Source: an uncultured Pirellulaceae bacterium
GTDB taxonomy: Bacteria; Planctomycetota; Planctomycetia; Pirellulales; Pirellulaceae
Direction: 5' to 3'
DNA length: 64,000 bases
NCBI GenBank assembly: GCA_938083195.1
Contig: CALKCK010000004.1
Coordinates: 186,001 to 250,000 of the forward strand
The stretch's first letter is position 1. Each line of letters starts with the position of its first letter. The position numbers were made by a program, and so were the translations under genes. Shown here one piece after another: positions 57,089-64,000 of the stretch. Below the pieces are notes generated by a model, which did no database searches, had not been told where the DNA came from, and worked only from the letters and a program-made list of their open reading frames with translations.

Positions 57089-57649
57089 ATGCCAGTCGTG
57101 TTTTTTAAACGATATCGAATGCAATTTGATTTGCGAAATGCGCAATTCAACGACTCGGCATTGCCTGAGGGCTACGATCTTTTGCCCTGGCGCCCGGAGT
57201 TGTTGAACGCCCATGCGGAAGCGAAATTTCGAAGTTTTCGAAACGAGCTGGATGCGAACGTCTTTCCCTGCCTCGGTGCCGCTGACGGATGTCTTCGTCT
57301 CATGAAAGAGATCAGCAATCGACAAGGGTTTGTTCCGCGGGCAACATGGTTGGCAACTCATCGAAACTCAAAGACAGGAAGGCTGGAATACTGTGGAACG
57401 GTACAGGGGCTTAGAGAAAAATTGGATGTTGGGGCGATTCAGAATATAGGAGTCGCGCGAGATCATCGCGGAATGGGAGTTGGTTCAGCAATTGTCCGTA
57501 ATTCGCTTCGAGGTTTTCAGGCCAGTGGCATTAAGATTGTGACGTTGGAGGTTACCGAAAAGAACACGGGTGCCTTGAGGCTGTACCAACGACTCGGTTT
57601 TGCGGTTGTTAGTACGGTTTTTAAATCCGTCGAGGTAAAATCGGTTTAG
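57089..57649 (+). CDS. GNAT family N-acetyltransferase
   Basis: 186 residues. The acetyl-CoA binding motif is IQNIGVARDHRGMGVGSAIV (about 130-149), where R/Q-x2-G-x-G/A binds the pyrophosphate, followed by VTLEVTEKNTGALRLYQRLGF, the usual GNAT end. The first 60 residues are divergent. It transfers an acetyl group to an unknown amine. The E2-like gene lies 261 bp downstream in the same direction. Confidence 0.9.
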   Translation: MPVVFFKRYRMQFDLRNAQFNDSALPEGYDLLPWRPELLNAHAEAKFRSFRNELDANVFPCLGAADGCLRLMKEISNRQGFVPRATWLATHRNSKTGRLEYCGTVQGLREKLDVGAIQNIGVARDHRGMGVGSAIVRNSLRGFQASGIKIVTLEVTEKNTGALRLYQRLGFAVVSTVFKSVEVKSV

Positions 57650-57910
57650 GGTGAATTTTTTGCAACGGCGAATTTCTGTTCTGCAGCTAGGTAGTTTGTT
57701 CTGGTTCAATAGTTTCACCTCACAATAGACGAGTCTAGAGCTTGAAGTGCTAGCGGCTCTGGGTTTGTTCTTCTGGGTTTTTTGCGGATAAAGCGAGGTT
57801 GTTGAATTCTCGTGGAGATGTAAAGATTTATCGTTGGTCAGATGGATCTGACTGCTCGCTAGATAAAGGCGAGATCGGTGCATCAAGGTTGAAATCTCTG
57901 GTAGTGGACG

Positions 57911-58762
57911 ATGGGAAAACGAATCAAGCTCTCTAATGGGCGTCGGTTAGTTGAAGACATTATTCATGTTGCAAACAAAACTCCGCTGGCTGGATTCGGC
58001 GCGGAGCAAGATGCGGGATTGGTCGCCAAATTTCGTCGTCACAGTCGCCCCAAGATCTCTTGGAACGTTCTCTACATGAAGGCTTATTCCATCGTGTGTA
58101 GACGCGATGCAACCCTTCGTCGCGCGTATGTCAGTTTTCCCTGGAGTTATCTTTACGAGCACGACAAAAATGTTTGTATGATGACCATTGCACGGGAATA
58201 CGAAGGAGAGGAGCGTCTATTTTTTGCGAGATTTAATTCTCCCGAAGAAAAGACTTTAGTTGAGTTGCAAGCAGAGTTCGACCATTACAGACGGGCTCCG
58301 ATCGCGGAGATCAAACAATTTCGGCACCAAATTAATTTTGCGAAGGCGCCTCGGTTTGCCCGACGTTTCGCTTGGTGGGCACTCGCAAATTTGTGGCCCA
58401 AGAAGCGAGCCAGTCATATGGGCACGTTCGGAATGAGTATCTCGGGCAATAAAGGTTGTTACGGAGCATCACATCATTTAGGCCCAGCAACAACAACTCT
58501 CGGAGTTGACCCTTTTCCCAAGAAGGGGATTAGCAAGGTCTTGATGACATTTGATCACAGAGTTTTGGATGGTGCTCCGGTGACCAAAGCGATGCAAGAG
58601 ATGCATCTCATGTTAACCACAGCCGTCAAGGCTGAGTTGGCTGAATTGATTGGCTTTCACCCGGACACTGGTGAAAAAATGTCTGAAATTGAGTTGGCTA
58701 AATTCAAGCGAAGTCAGCGACTACGGCGGATCGAGACGAATCGCAAAAGACGTGTCGCCTAA
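57911..58762 (+). CDS. 2-oxoacid dehydrogenase E2 catalytic-core-like acyltransferase
   Basis: 283 residues. The C-terminal half has the E2/CAT-type active-site motif HRVLDG in LMTFDHRVLDGAPVTKAM, and the middle has GTFGMSISGNKGCYGASHH in the place where E2 cores have their conserved Ser/Asn region. There is no lipoyl or E1-binding domain, so it is not a classical E2 subunit. It may be a stand-alone acyltransferase for a small metabolite. No E1 or E3 gene is adjacent. Confidence 0.75.
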   Translation: MGKRIKLSNGRRLVEDIIHVANKTPLAGFGAEQDAGLVAKFRRHSRPKISWNVLYMKAYSIVCRRDATLRRAYVSFPWSYLYEHDKNVCMMTIAREYEGEERLFFARFNSPEEKTLVELQAEFDHYRRAPIAEIKQFRHQINFAKAPRFARRFAWWALANLWPKKRASHMGTFGMSISGNKGCYGASHHLGPATTTLGVDPFPKKGISKVLMTFDHRVLDGAPVTKAMQEMHLMLTTAVKAELAELIGFHPDTGEKMSEIELAKFKRSQRLRRIETNRKRRVA

Positions 58763-58808
58763 GGTTCACTCGCCAATGATTGGTCTAAGCCCCTTTAGCT
58801 GGGAAGGG

Positions 58809-60533
58809 CTACCGTCGAAAGTGATTCATGGAGTCCGTTTGCTCCATGGCTTGACGTACCGTTTCAAGAAATTGCTCTGGTGATTTTTGGAAACGAGCCC
58901 GCGTTTGGGTGTCACTAAAAAGAATGATTCTTTGATTCGGAGCTTCCCCCATAAACACGCCATGGTTAAGTAGCCCGGTTGTAAGTTTTCCAGTTTCATG
59001 AAACACCACTGGGTCGAAACCGGCCAAGATTGGACTAAAGGCTTCTGGGTTATCTTTGAACCTATTCAGGTTTACTTCTGAACTAAAAATGTAAACTTGA
59101 TTTCGATGGACGCATCCCCATTGAGGATTGCCGTTGATCCATTTTCCTTGCGTAAGGAGCGAGACGGGGCATTTACCGCGTAATGCATAATTTGCTGTAG
59201 TTACTCCGTTGCTTCGATTTTTTCCGGCTTTTTTTACGGAATTCGTAGAATCAGCAAGTAATTGTTTTGGGGAAATAGCTGGAGATTTTAAAGTAGCCTT
59301 GGAAGGTTGGAATTGATTTTCCAATTTTGGTTTGAATGAGTTGGTGTTTGGTTTGACGGTCTTTGCTGGTGGTCGGTTGGCGATTTGAGGTGGATTGGGA
59401 GCACGGAAATCATTGTTTGGCTGCTTTGGGTTAACAGCAGGTCGCTTGTTGATAACGGGAGGCGATGGTTTTGGTTTGATGGCAAATTTTGATTCAATCG
59501 TCGGTGGTTTTGGTTGCGACACTGGGAGCTTGAATTTAGGTAGATCGGGCGGGTTGATTCGCTCAGCCTTTGGCTTGTCGGTGTTTCTGGCCAGTGGTTC
59601 TGTTTGTTTCGCCGAGGGAGTGAAGAAGGGGTTCTTCTTGACTTGACCCGTGGGTACTTGGATGAAGCCTTGATCTTGGTTTTTGGTTGCCAATTTTTTG
59701 TAATTGGGGCCACTAAAGGCGCTTGATTTTTCGGGAACCTGATGGTTTGGTAAGGCGGTGCCAAATGTATTTGGACGGATGGGCTTAGCCTTTAGCGCTG
59801 AATCGCTATCCTGAACTGGTGTTATATTTTCGTTAACTGCCGGCTGATTAAGGCCGGTGGTTGATGCAGTGCCAATCGAATCAGGTTTGGCAAAGAATGA
59901 ATTCTCAGATCGTCGCTTCAGTCTGGCTGATTCGGGAGAAGGAGCGGGAGGTAAATGGCTTGGGGCACTAGGAGAGAACGACGTTTTATGGCTTTGGAAT
60001 GGTTGGTTGTTAGGGGCGTCCAAGCTTTGTAGATCGGCCATCGCGTGATTGACTTTGCTGGAATCGTTAAGCAGCACGGCCCATTCAGTTGCCATCTTGT
60101 AATAGGCGGAACTGTTGTCTGGGCTTTTTCGCTTGGAGACGATTTTCTTGTCTGCCGTTAGGACGACTTCAAAGGGAACGGACGGTACTTTGTATTGCTC
60201 GACTAATTCAGGGTGTTGGTCGACATCAATTTTTACTGCAATTACGTTGTCCCGAAACGCGCTGCGTACCCGTGATTCGGAGTGCACGAAGTTGGCTAAA
60301 TTCCGACAAGGAAGAGACCAGGGGGCAGTGAAATGCAGCAGCACCAATTTATCTTGTTGTTTAGCAAGTTGTTGGGCTTGGTCGAGTTTGGTTTCCCACT
60401 GAATCGTTTGTTGTGCTTGAGTTGGGGCGCAGATTAAGAATAAGCAACTCAAAACGGAAACAGTTACTAACCGTGTAAATGAAGAAATCCAGAGAGTTGG
60501 TTTCCAAATAATAGTTACCAGGTTAATTTTCAT
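58809..60533 (-). CDS. Exported thioredoxin-like protein with Pro/Lys-rich linker and YHS-like C-terminus
   Basis: 574 residues. A signal peptide or anchor covers about residues 22-40. The thioredoxin-like domain follows (about 44-155, KLVLLHFTAPWSLPCRNL), with W72-S-L-P-C76: only one of the usual two Cys (CxxC) remains. A long Pro/Lys/Asn-rich linker (about 190-430) joins it to a C-terminal pair of YHS-like modules (ALRGKCPVSLLTQGKW, then VYIFSSEVNLNRFKDNPEAF). YHS domains are often metal-binding. The function is unknown. Confidence 0.8.
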   Translation of the reverse strand: MKINLVTIIWKPTLWISSFTRLVTVSVLSCLFLICAPTQAQQTIQWETKLDQAQQLAKQQDKLVLLHFTAPWSLPCRNLANFVHSESRVRSAFRDNVIAVKIDVDQHPELVEQYKVPSVPFEVVLTADKKIVSKRKSPDNSSAYYKMATEWAVLLNDSSKVNHAMADLQSLDAPNNQPFQSHKTSFSPSAPSHLPPAPSPESARLKRRSENSFFAKPDSIGTASTTGLNQPAVNENITPVQDSDSALKAKPIRPNTFGTALPNHQVPEKSSAFSGPNYKKLATKNQDQGFIQVPTGQVKKNPFFTPSAKQTEPLARNTDKPKAERINPPDLPKFKLPVSQPKPPTIESKFAIKPKPSPPVINKRPAVNPKQPNNDFRAPNPPQIANRPPAKTVKPNTNSFKPKLENQFQPSKATLKSPAISPKQLLADSTNSVKKAGKNRSNGVTTANYALRGKCPVSLLTQGKWINGNPQWGCVHRNQVYIFSSEVNLNRFKDNPEAFSPILAGFDPVVFHETGKLTTGLLNHGVFMGEAPNQRIILFSDTQTRARFQKSPEQFLETVRQAMEQTDSMNHFRR

Positions 60534-61251
60534 GATGTGACGTCCAACACGTAATCGTTAAAACACGGGTACATGTCTTCGGAATCGGCATTAAAGGGTA
60601 GCTAGGTTAATAAACCTTGACGATTATTTGGGTTTTTCAGTTCTCAAATTGCTTATTTTGCATATATATCAGCATTCTGTGGTGCTTGGAAAATTGGGTA
60701 ATTTTTTAATTTCTGCTTGACAGCATGCACTCTTTCGTCAACACTTTGAGCAGATCAAGTTTTCGCCTGTTTTCAGCGGGCACGGTTAATGCAGGGGTAC
60801 TTATTTCAACCCTTTTACCTGATGGATTCAGGTATCTTTCTCTGGCATGTCTCTTTGACTTTCGTTGTCGAATCGGGAACATGCGAGTTTGGAACTCACA
60901 AGGGCTGATGGTATCACTGTGATGGCTCGGATTGGTTTTTCTTTTGAAAAACCAAAGTCGTCGCCGGTTTGCTCCACCTGAGTACGTGGTTGAGGAAACA
61001 TTGGTCATTGTTCAGCGAGTTGGTTGTTTCGGATGGCAGCAAACTCTATCGCACGAACTGATTTGAGCATGCAAAGGAAGCGTCCTCGAACTCGTAACCG
61101 CTTAAATTCTGTTACTTGAGGTCGCGTTTTTTCACAGAATCTTTTGATTCAACTCCGTAGAAAGTTTCCTGTTTCAGGTGCCACAAGTATTTAGGGCTCC
61201 AGTTAAACAGACATTCGGTGCCGTTTCGGCACAACAAATATTAGGTGCTTT
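60534..61251. other. Long intergenic region and leader of rho
   Basis: 718 bp between divergent genes. The hairpin TTGGTTTTTC/GAAAAACCAA (60932-60955, loop TTTT) is the strongest element. Three ORFs (60706-61008 minus, 60725-60922 plus and part of 61178-61765) lack protein-like features. The long leader fits a regulated rho gene. Confidence 0.45.
60932..60955. repeat. Perfect 10-bp inverted repeat upstream of rho
   Basis: Arms TTGGTTTTTC (60932-60941) and GAAAAACCAA (60946-60955) with a 4-base T loop. It lacks a following T-run on either strand, so it is not a clear terminator. Confidence 0.6.
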
Positions 61252-62880
61252 ATGGCAAAAAAAAGTTCTCGTTCCGGTACGAAAAGTTCATCGGCAAACG
61301 ATTCCCCAGCTTCTAGTGACGATGCTCGGTCTGAATCTAAACCATCGCGGTCCAGACGGTCGCCTAAAAAGGCTTCGTCGAGCGGTGAGTCTTCACAAGG
61401 TAACTCCGAACGAAGCGATTCGTCTTCGAATTCAGGAAATGACGGAGACGGAGGATCGAATTCTTCGGAAGGCGGTCGCAATCGTGGGCGTGGTCGAGGT
61501 TCGTCGAACAATAACAATAATAATAATAACAACAATAATAATCGCTCCGGTGGAAATAGCGGCGGAGGAGGAGGAGGAGGAGGAGGCGGTCGGTCGAGTC
61601 GACGCCGTCGCTCGGGTGGAAACTCGGGAGGAAACTCCGGGGGTAATTCCGGCGGTGGAAATCGCAACGGCAATTACCGAGGCCAGAAAAATAATTCTCG
61701 GGGAGGTCGTCGCGGAGGACAAAAACGAAGCAATGAACCAGTCGAGTTTGATGATGCAGAGCTAAGCGAAGGAATCGGTCTCTTGGAACTTCATCCTAAT
61801 GGATACGGTTTTTTGAGAAGCTCAGACAATAACTACTCTCGTGAGAGGAGCGATCCATTTGTTCCCGGAACGATGATCGAAAAATATGAGTTGCGTGCCG
61901 GTGTGATGGTCAAGGGCATGGTCCAACCGGCTCGCCGCCAACAAGGGCCTCGTTTGCGAGAGCTGCTTGAAGTCGATGGGTTGGAGCCGGATGCGTATTT
62001 GGAAGTGAAAAGCTTTGACAAGCTAACGCCGATCAATCCAGTTTCGTGGTATCAGTTAGAGACTGGCCCCATGCCGCTAACAACGCGGGTAATGGATCTT
62101 TTGACTCCTCTGGGGAAGGGTCAGCGAGCATTGATTGTTGCTCCACCGAGAAGTGGAAAGACGATTATGCTGCAGCATATTGCTCATGGTATCGCCGAAA
62201 ATTATCCAAACTCCAAACTCATGGTACTTCTGATTGACGAACGTCCTGAAGAAGTTACCGATATGAAACGGAACGTCAATGGAGAGGTAATCGCCAGTAG
62301 TCTCGATGAAGATATTGAAAGCCACGTTCGGCTTTCTCAGTTGGTTATTCAGCGTTGTAAGCGTCTGGCCGAGGCTGGTCAGGATGTCTTTCTGTTGATG
62401 GATTCGATTACCCGCTTGGCTCGAGCCTTTAATAAGTGGGTCGGGAATACTGGGCGAACGATGTCTGGTGGTGTAGATATCAAAGCGATGGATATACCCA
62501 AGAAATTGTTCTCGTCTGCTCGAGCCTTTGAGGAGGGCGGTTCTCTAACCATCGTTGGTACTGCCTTGGTAGACACAGGCAGTCGAATGGATGAGCTTAT
62601 TTTCCAAGAGTTTAAAGGGACGGGAAATATGGAGCTTGTACTCGATCGTAAGTTGGCGGATCGGCGTGTCTGGCCAGCGATTGATATTTCACAATCGGGA
62701 ACCAGACGCGAAGAATTGTTGCTGTCGCCAGACACGTTAAGCGCAGTCACAATGTTAAGGAGAACCTTAACGACGATGCATCATGTGGAAGCGATGGAGC
62801 AGTTGACTCGCCAATTAGAGCGATTCAAAACCAATGAGGAGTTTATCAAGCTCATCAGTGGTAAGCTCAACGATATGTAA
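61252..62880 (+). CDS. rho: Transcription termination factor Rho with long Asn/Gly/Arg/Ser-rich N-terminus
   Basis: 542 residues, about 120 longer than E. coli Rho. Residues 1-165 are low complexity: Ser/Lys/Arg-rich, then a run of Asn (coded by AAT/AAC repeats) and a run of Gly (GGA repeats). The RNA-binding (CSD) domain follows (ELSEGIGLLELHPNGYGFLR). The ATPase core has Walker A APPRSGKT (297-304), the Walker B/LLIDERPEEVTDM region and the C-terminal Rho signature SPDTLSAVTMLRRTL. Rho is an RNA-dependent helicase that ends transcription and resolves R-loops. The gene ends with its own intrinsic terminator. Confidence 0.97.
   Translation: MAKKSSRSGTKSSSANDSPASSDDARSESKPSRSRRSPKKASSSGESSQGNSERSDSSSNSGNDGDGGSNSSEGGRNRGRGRGSSNNNNNNNNNNNNRSGGNSGGGGGGGGGGRSSRRRRSGGNSGGNSGGNSGGGNRNGNYRGQKNNSRGGRRGGQKRSNEPVEFDDAELSEGIGLLELHPNGYGFLRSSDNNYSRERSDPFVPGTMIEKYELRAGVMVKGMVQPARRQQGPRLRELLEVDGLEPDAYLEVKSFDKLTPINPVSWYQLETGPMPLTTRVMDLLTPLGKGQRALIVAPPRSGKTIMLQHIAHGIAENYPNSKLMVLLIDERPEEVTDMKRNVNGEVIASSLDEDIESHVRLSQLVIQRCKRLAEAGQDVFLLMDSITRLARAFNKWVGNTGRTMSGGVDIKAMDIPKKLFSSARAFEEGGSLTIVGTALVDTGSRMDELIFQEFKGTGNMELVLDRKLADRRVWPAIDISQSGTRREELLLSPDTLSAVTMLRRTLTTMHHVEAMEQLTRQLERFKTNEEFIKLISGKLNDM
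61508..61587 (+). repeat. Trinucleotide microsatellites inside rho
   Basis: An AAT/AAC-rich run (61508-61542, coding poly-Asn) and a GGA run (61561-61587, coding poly-Gly) sit close together in the low-complexity part. Both are in frame, so slippage would alter length without frameshift. Confidence 0.9.
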
Positions 62881-62910
62881 ACGGTGCGGTCAGTTGAAAA
62901 TATACAAAAT

Positions 62911-62943
62911 GATTCCTAGAGAAATCTAGGGATCTTTTTTTTT
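62911..62943 (+). terminator. Rho-independent terminator after rho
   Basis: The stem GATTCCTAGA/TCTAGGGATC (one G-T pair) with a GAAA loop is followed by a run of nine T. It lies 30 bp after the rho stop codon. Confidence 0.92.
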
Positions 62944-62971
62944 GCCCCGCGTTAGGAATTTTTTCAGGCTC

Positions 62972-63610
62972 TTAGAAGAGCTTCAAAGGAAGCCGCCAGT
63001 TGGCAGTTTTGGATTCGGCAGGGCTTTCTTCATGGGCTTCAACTGCAGCAGCAGTGAACCATTTTCGGATACACAGACCAAGCACGATCAAGCCAGCAGT
63101 GCCGCCCCAGATCATTCCGCATACAGTGCCGACAAAAGCGATGTCTCGTGTCATAGAAGTCACGCCCATGACGTTTGCAAGGATGGCGCAAAGCAGGCCA
63201 AACGTAAGGCTAATTAATGCGAAAACTACCACTGAAAAGAAAAGCGATACGACGGTTAACCCCGTGGATTCGAAAAAATATTGAACTCGCCGGTAAAGGC
63301 TAAATCGAATCCCTTTTTTGAAGTAAGTGTCTGAGGCAATGGCCGTGCGGACAATCGCAGGGGTCAGGATGACGGTCCCAATAATTGCGAAGAGCGGTGA
63401 TGATTGAAGCACGGCGAAGAATATGCAGCACCCGGTTATGATCTGAAATAGCGTGGTCAGCGTGAAGGATGACTGGCCGAGGCCCCTGGTGCGATTCGCT
63501 GAAGGAGCGGTGAAGGTTTGAGTCGGAGGGACTGGATCGAGCTGAAAACTGGAGTTGAAAACCGATCGCGTGTCGTCTTCGGCGACCGTAGAGTGGTTGA
63601 GGCGCGACAT
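62972..63610 (-). CDS. Hypothetical membrane protein
   Basis: Start ATG at 63610 (MSRLNHSTVAEDD); an ATG 3 codons earlier (63619) is also open. 212 residues with four to five membrane helices (LTTLFQIITGCCIFFAVLQ, FAIIGTVILTPAIVRTAIA, VVSLFFSVVVFALISLTFG, and another near the C-terminus). The N-terminal 45 residues are polar. There is no recognised domain. It is convergent with rho. Confidence 0.65.
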   Translation of the reverse strand: MSRLNHSTVAEDDTRSVFNSSFQLDPVPPTQTFTAPSANRTRGLGQSSFTLTTLFQIITGCCIFFAVLQSSPLFAIIGTVILTPAIVRTAIASDTYFKKGIRFSLYRRVQYFFESTGLTVVSLFFSVVVFALISLTFGLLCAILANVMGVTSMTRDIAFVGTVCGMIWGGTAGLIVLGLCIRKWFTAAAVEAHEESPAESKTANWRLPLKLF

Positions 63611-64000
63611 GAAAATCAATTTCCGCTGAAGTTAAATCATCTGAACGAACTTAAGGTCCCAATTCGGATCCTTATTGCTGTTTGGCTTCGCCATGTTGCC
63701 GGTTTAGCCAACATCGCACTTCTTACTATAGACGATTTACAAGGTGTCGATAAGCGATATTCAGGTGCTAATTGGAGAGCATCGAAAATCCAAGTCATTT
63801 CAATAGCTGAATGCGGAAATACTTCGCCACTCATTTGGGTTGCTCAGGCCGCTGGCCTGGCGGAATTCAGTGAATCGTCGGGAATGCCGGAGAAACCAGT
63901 TCGGATTCCAATCCAAGCTAGAGAATCTAGAGACTAATGGTGAATAACGAATTTTTTCCAGAATTGCAGTCCTTGCGCGGATGGCACGGAGTGTAAGGCG
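63611..64000. other. Window end, no supported gene
   Basis: About 390 bp. An ORF on the plus strand (63518-63937) and one on the minus strand (63637-63834) overlap each other and the start of the membrane protein gene. Neither shows features, and the last 60 bases (ATG 63938 to TAA) are too short to judge. Confidence 0.4.

Noticed and set aside
61203..61673. Minus-strand Pro-rich ORF opposite rho
   Set aside because: It is the shadow of the Asn/Gly/Arg-rich rho N-terminus, with no initiation signal.

Overview
The window looks like chromosomal DNA from a planctomycete, probably a Pirellulaceae (Rhodopirellula-like) bacterium. This is inferred from the proteins, not from a database search. The indicators are a secreted sulfatase, multiheme-type cytochromes, a Cys-rich protein with many 'YTV/RPVTE' repeats, DUF1573 and PQQ-propeller secreted proteins, a very large exported protein with an 'EQRRVLSADP' N-terminal motif (LEPR-XLL-like) and SdrD-type B repeats, and a stand-alone ExeA-like ATPase beside polysaccharide genes. 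Genes sit on both strands in short operons, with many TTG/GTG starts and fairly long intergenic gaps. No prophage, insertion sequence, CRISPR array or rRNA was seen.

Layout. 1-9 kb: start of a MATE pump, an MFS transporter, a sulfatase, a cytochrome c'-like protein, a cysteine desulfurase, a di-heme oxidoreductase and the YTV-repeat cell-surface protein. 9.7-19.3 kb: Rex redox repressor, tRNA-Gln(TTG), a DUF1573 protein, a zinc-ribbon membrane protein, two RNA methyltransferases, several small hypothetical proteins and ribosomal protein S21. 19.3-32 kb: a UbiB/ABC1 kinase-like protein, a PQQ propeller, an isoaspartyl peptidase, PAP2 phosphatase, a flippase-like membrane protein, a FIST sensor protein, a site-2 protease and a sugar-nucleotide reductase. 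32-37 kb: trpF, ahcY with a structured leader, and a DUF1015 protein. 37-40 kb: a complete parABS partition locus with two palindromic parS sites ahead of parAB, then tRNA-Pro(TGG) and a MaoC-type hydratase. 40.8-47.6 kb: an apparent surface-polysaccharide block with a Wzz-like protein, an ExeA-like AAA ATPase with a long acidic tail, a CpsD-like protein whose P-loop is degenerate, galE and a DPM1-like glycosyltransferase. 47.6-64 kb: a VOC protein, acetyl-CoA synthetase, a Tat-exported WD40 protein next to the SdrD-repeat protein, FxsA, GNAT, an E2-core acyltransferase, a thioredoxin-like/YHS-like protein, and Rho with a long Asn/Gly/Arg/Ser-rich N-terminus.

How the genes fit together. Two functional themes recur. 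The first is the cell envelope: YTV protein, SdrD/LEPR protein, polysaccharide block, flippase/PAP2 and FxsA. The second is chromosome and RNA housekeeping: parABS, Rho, S21, RNA methyltransferases and tRNAs. The two parS sites indicate that this segment lies in the ori-proximal part of the chromosome. I found no clear candidate for a wholly new defence or mobile system. The most unusual items are the Wzz/ExeA-like/degenerate-CpsD trio, the YTV-repeat protein, the noncanonical sulfatase active-site motif and the ahcY leader.
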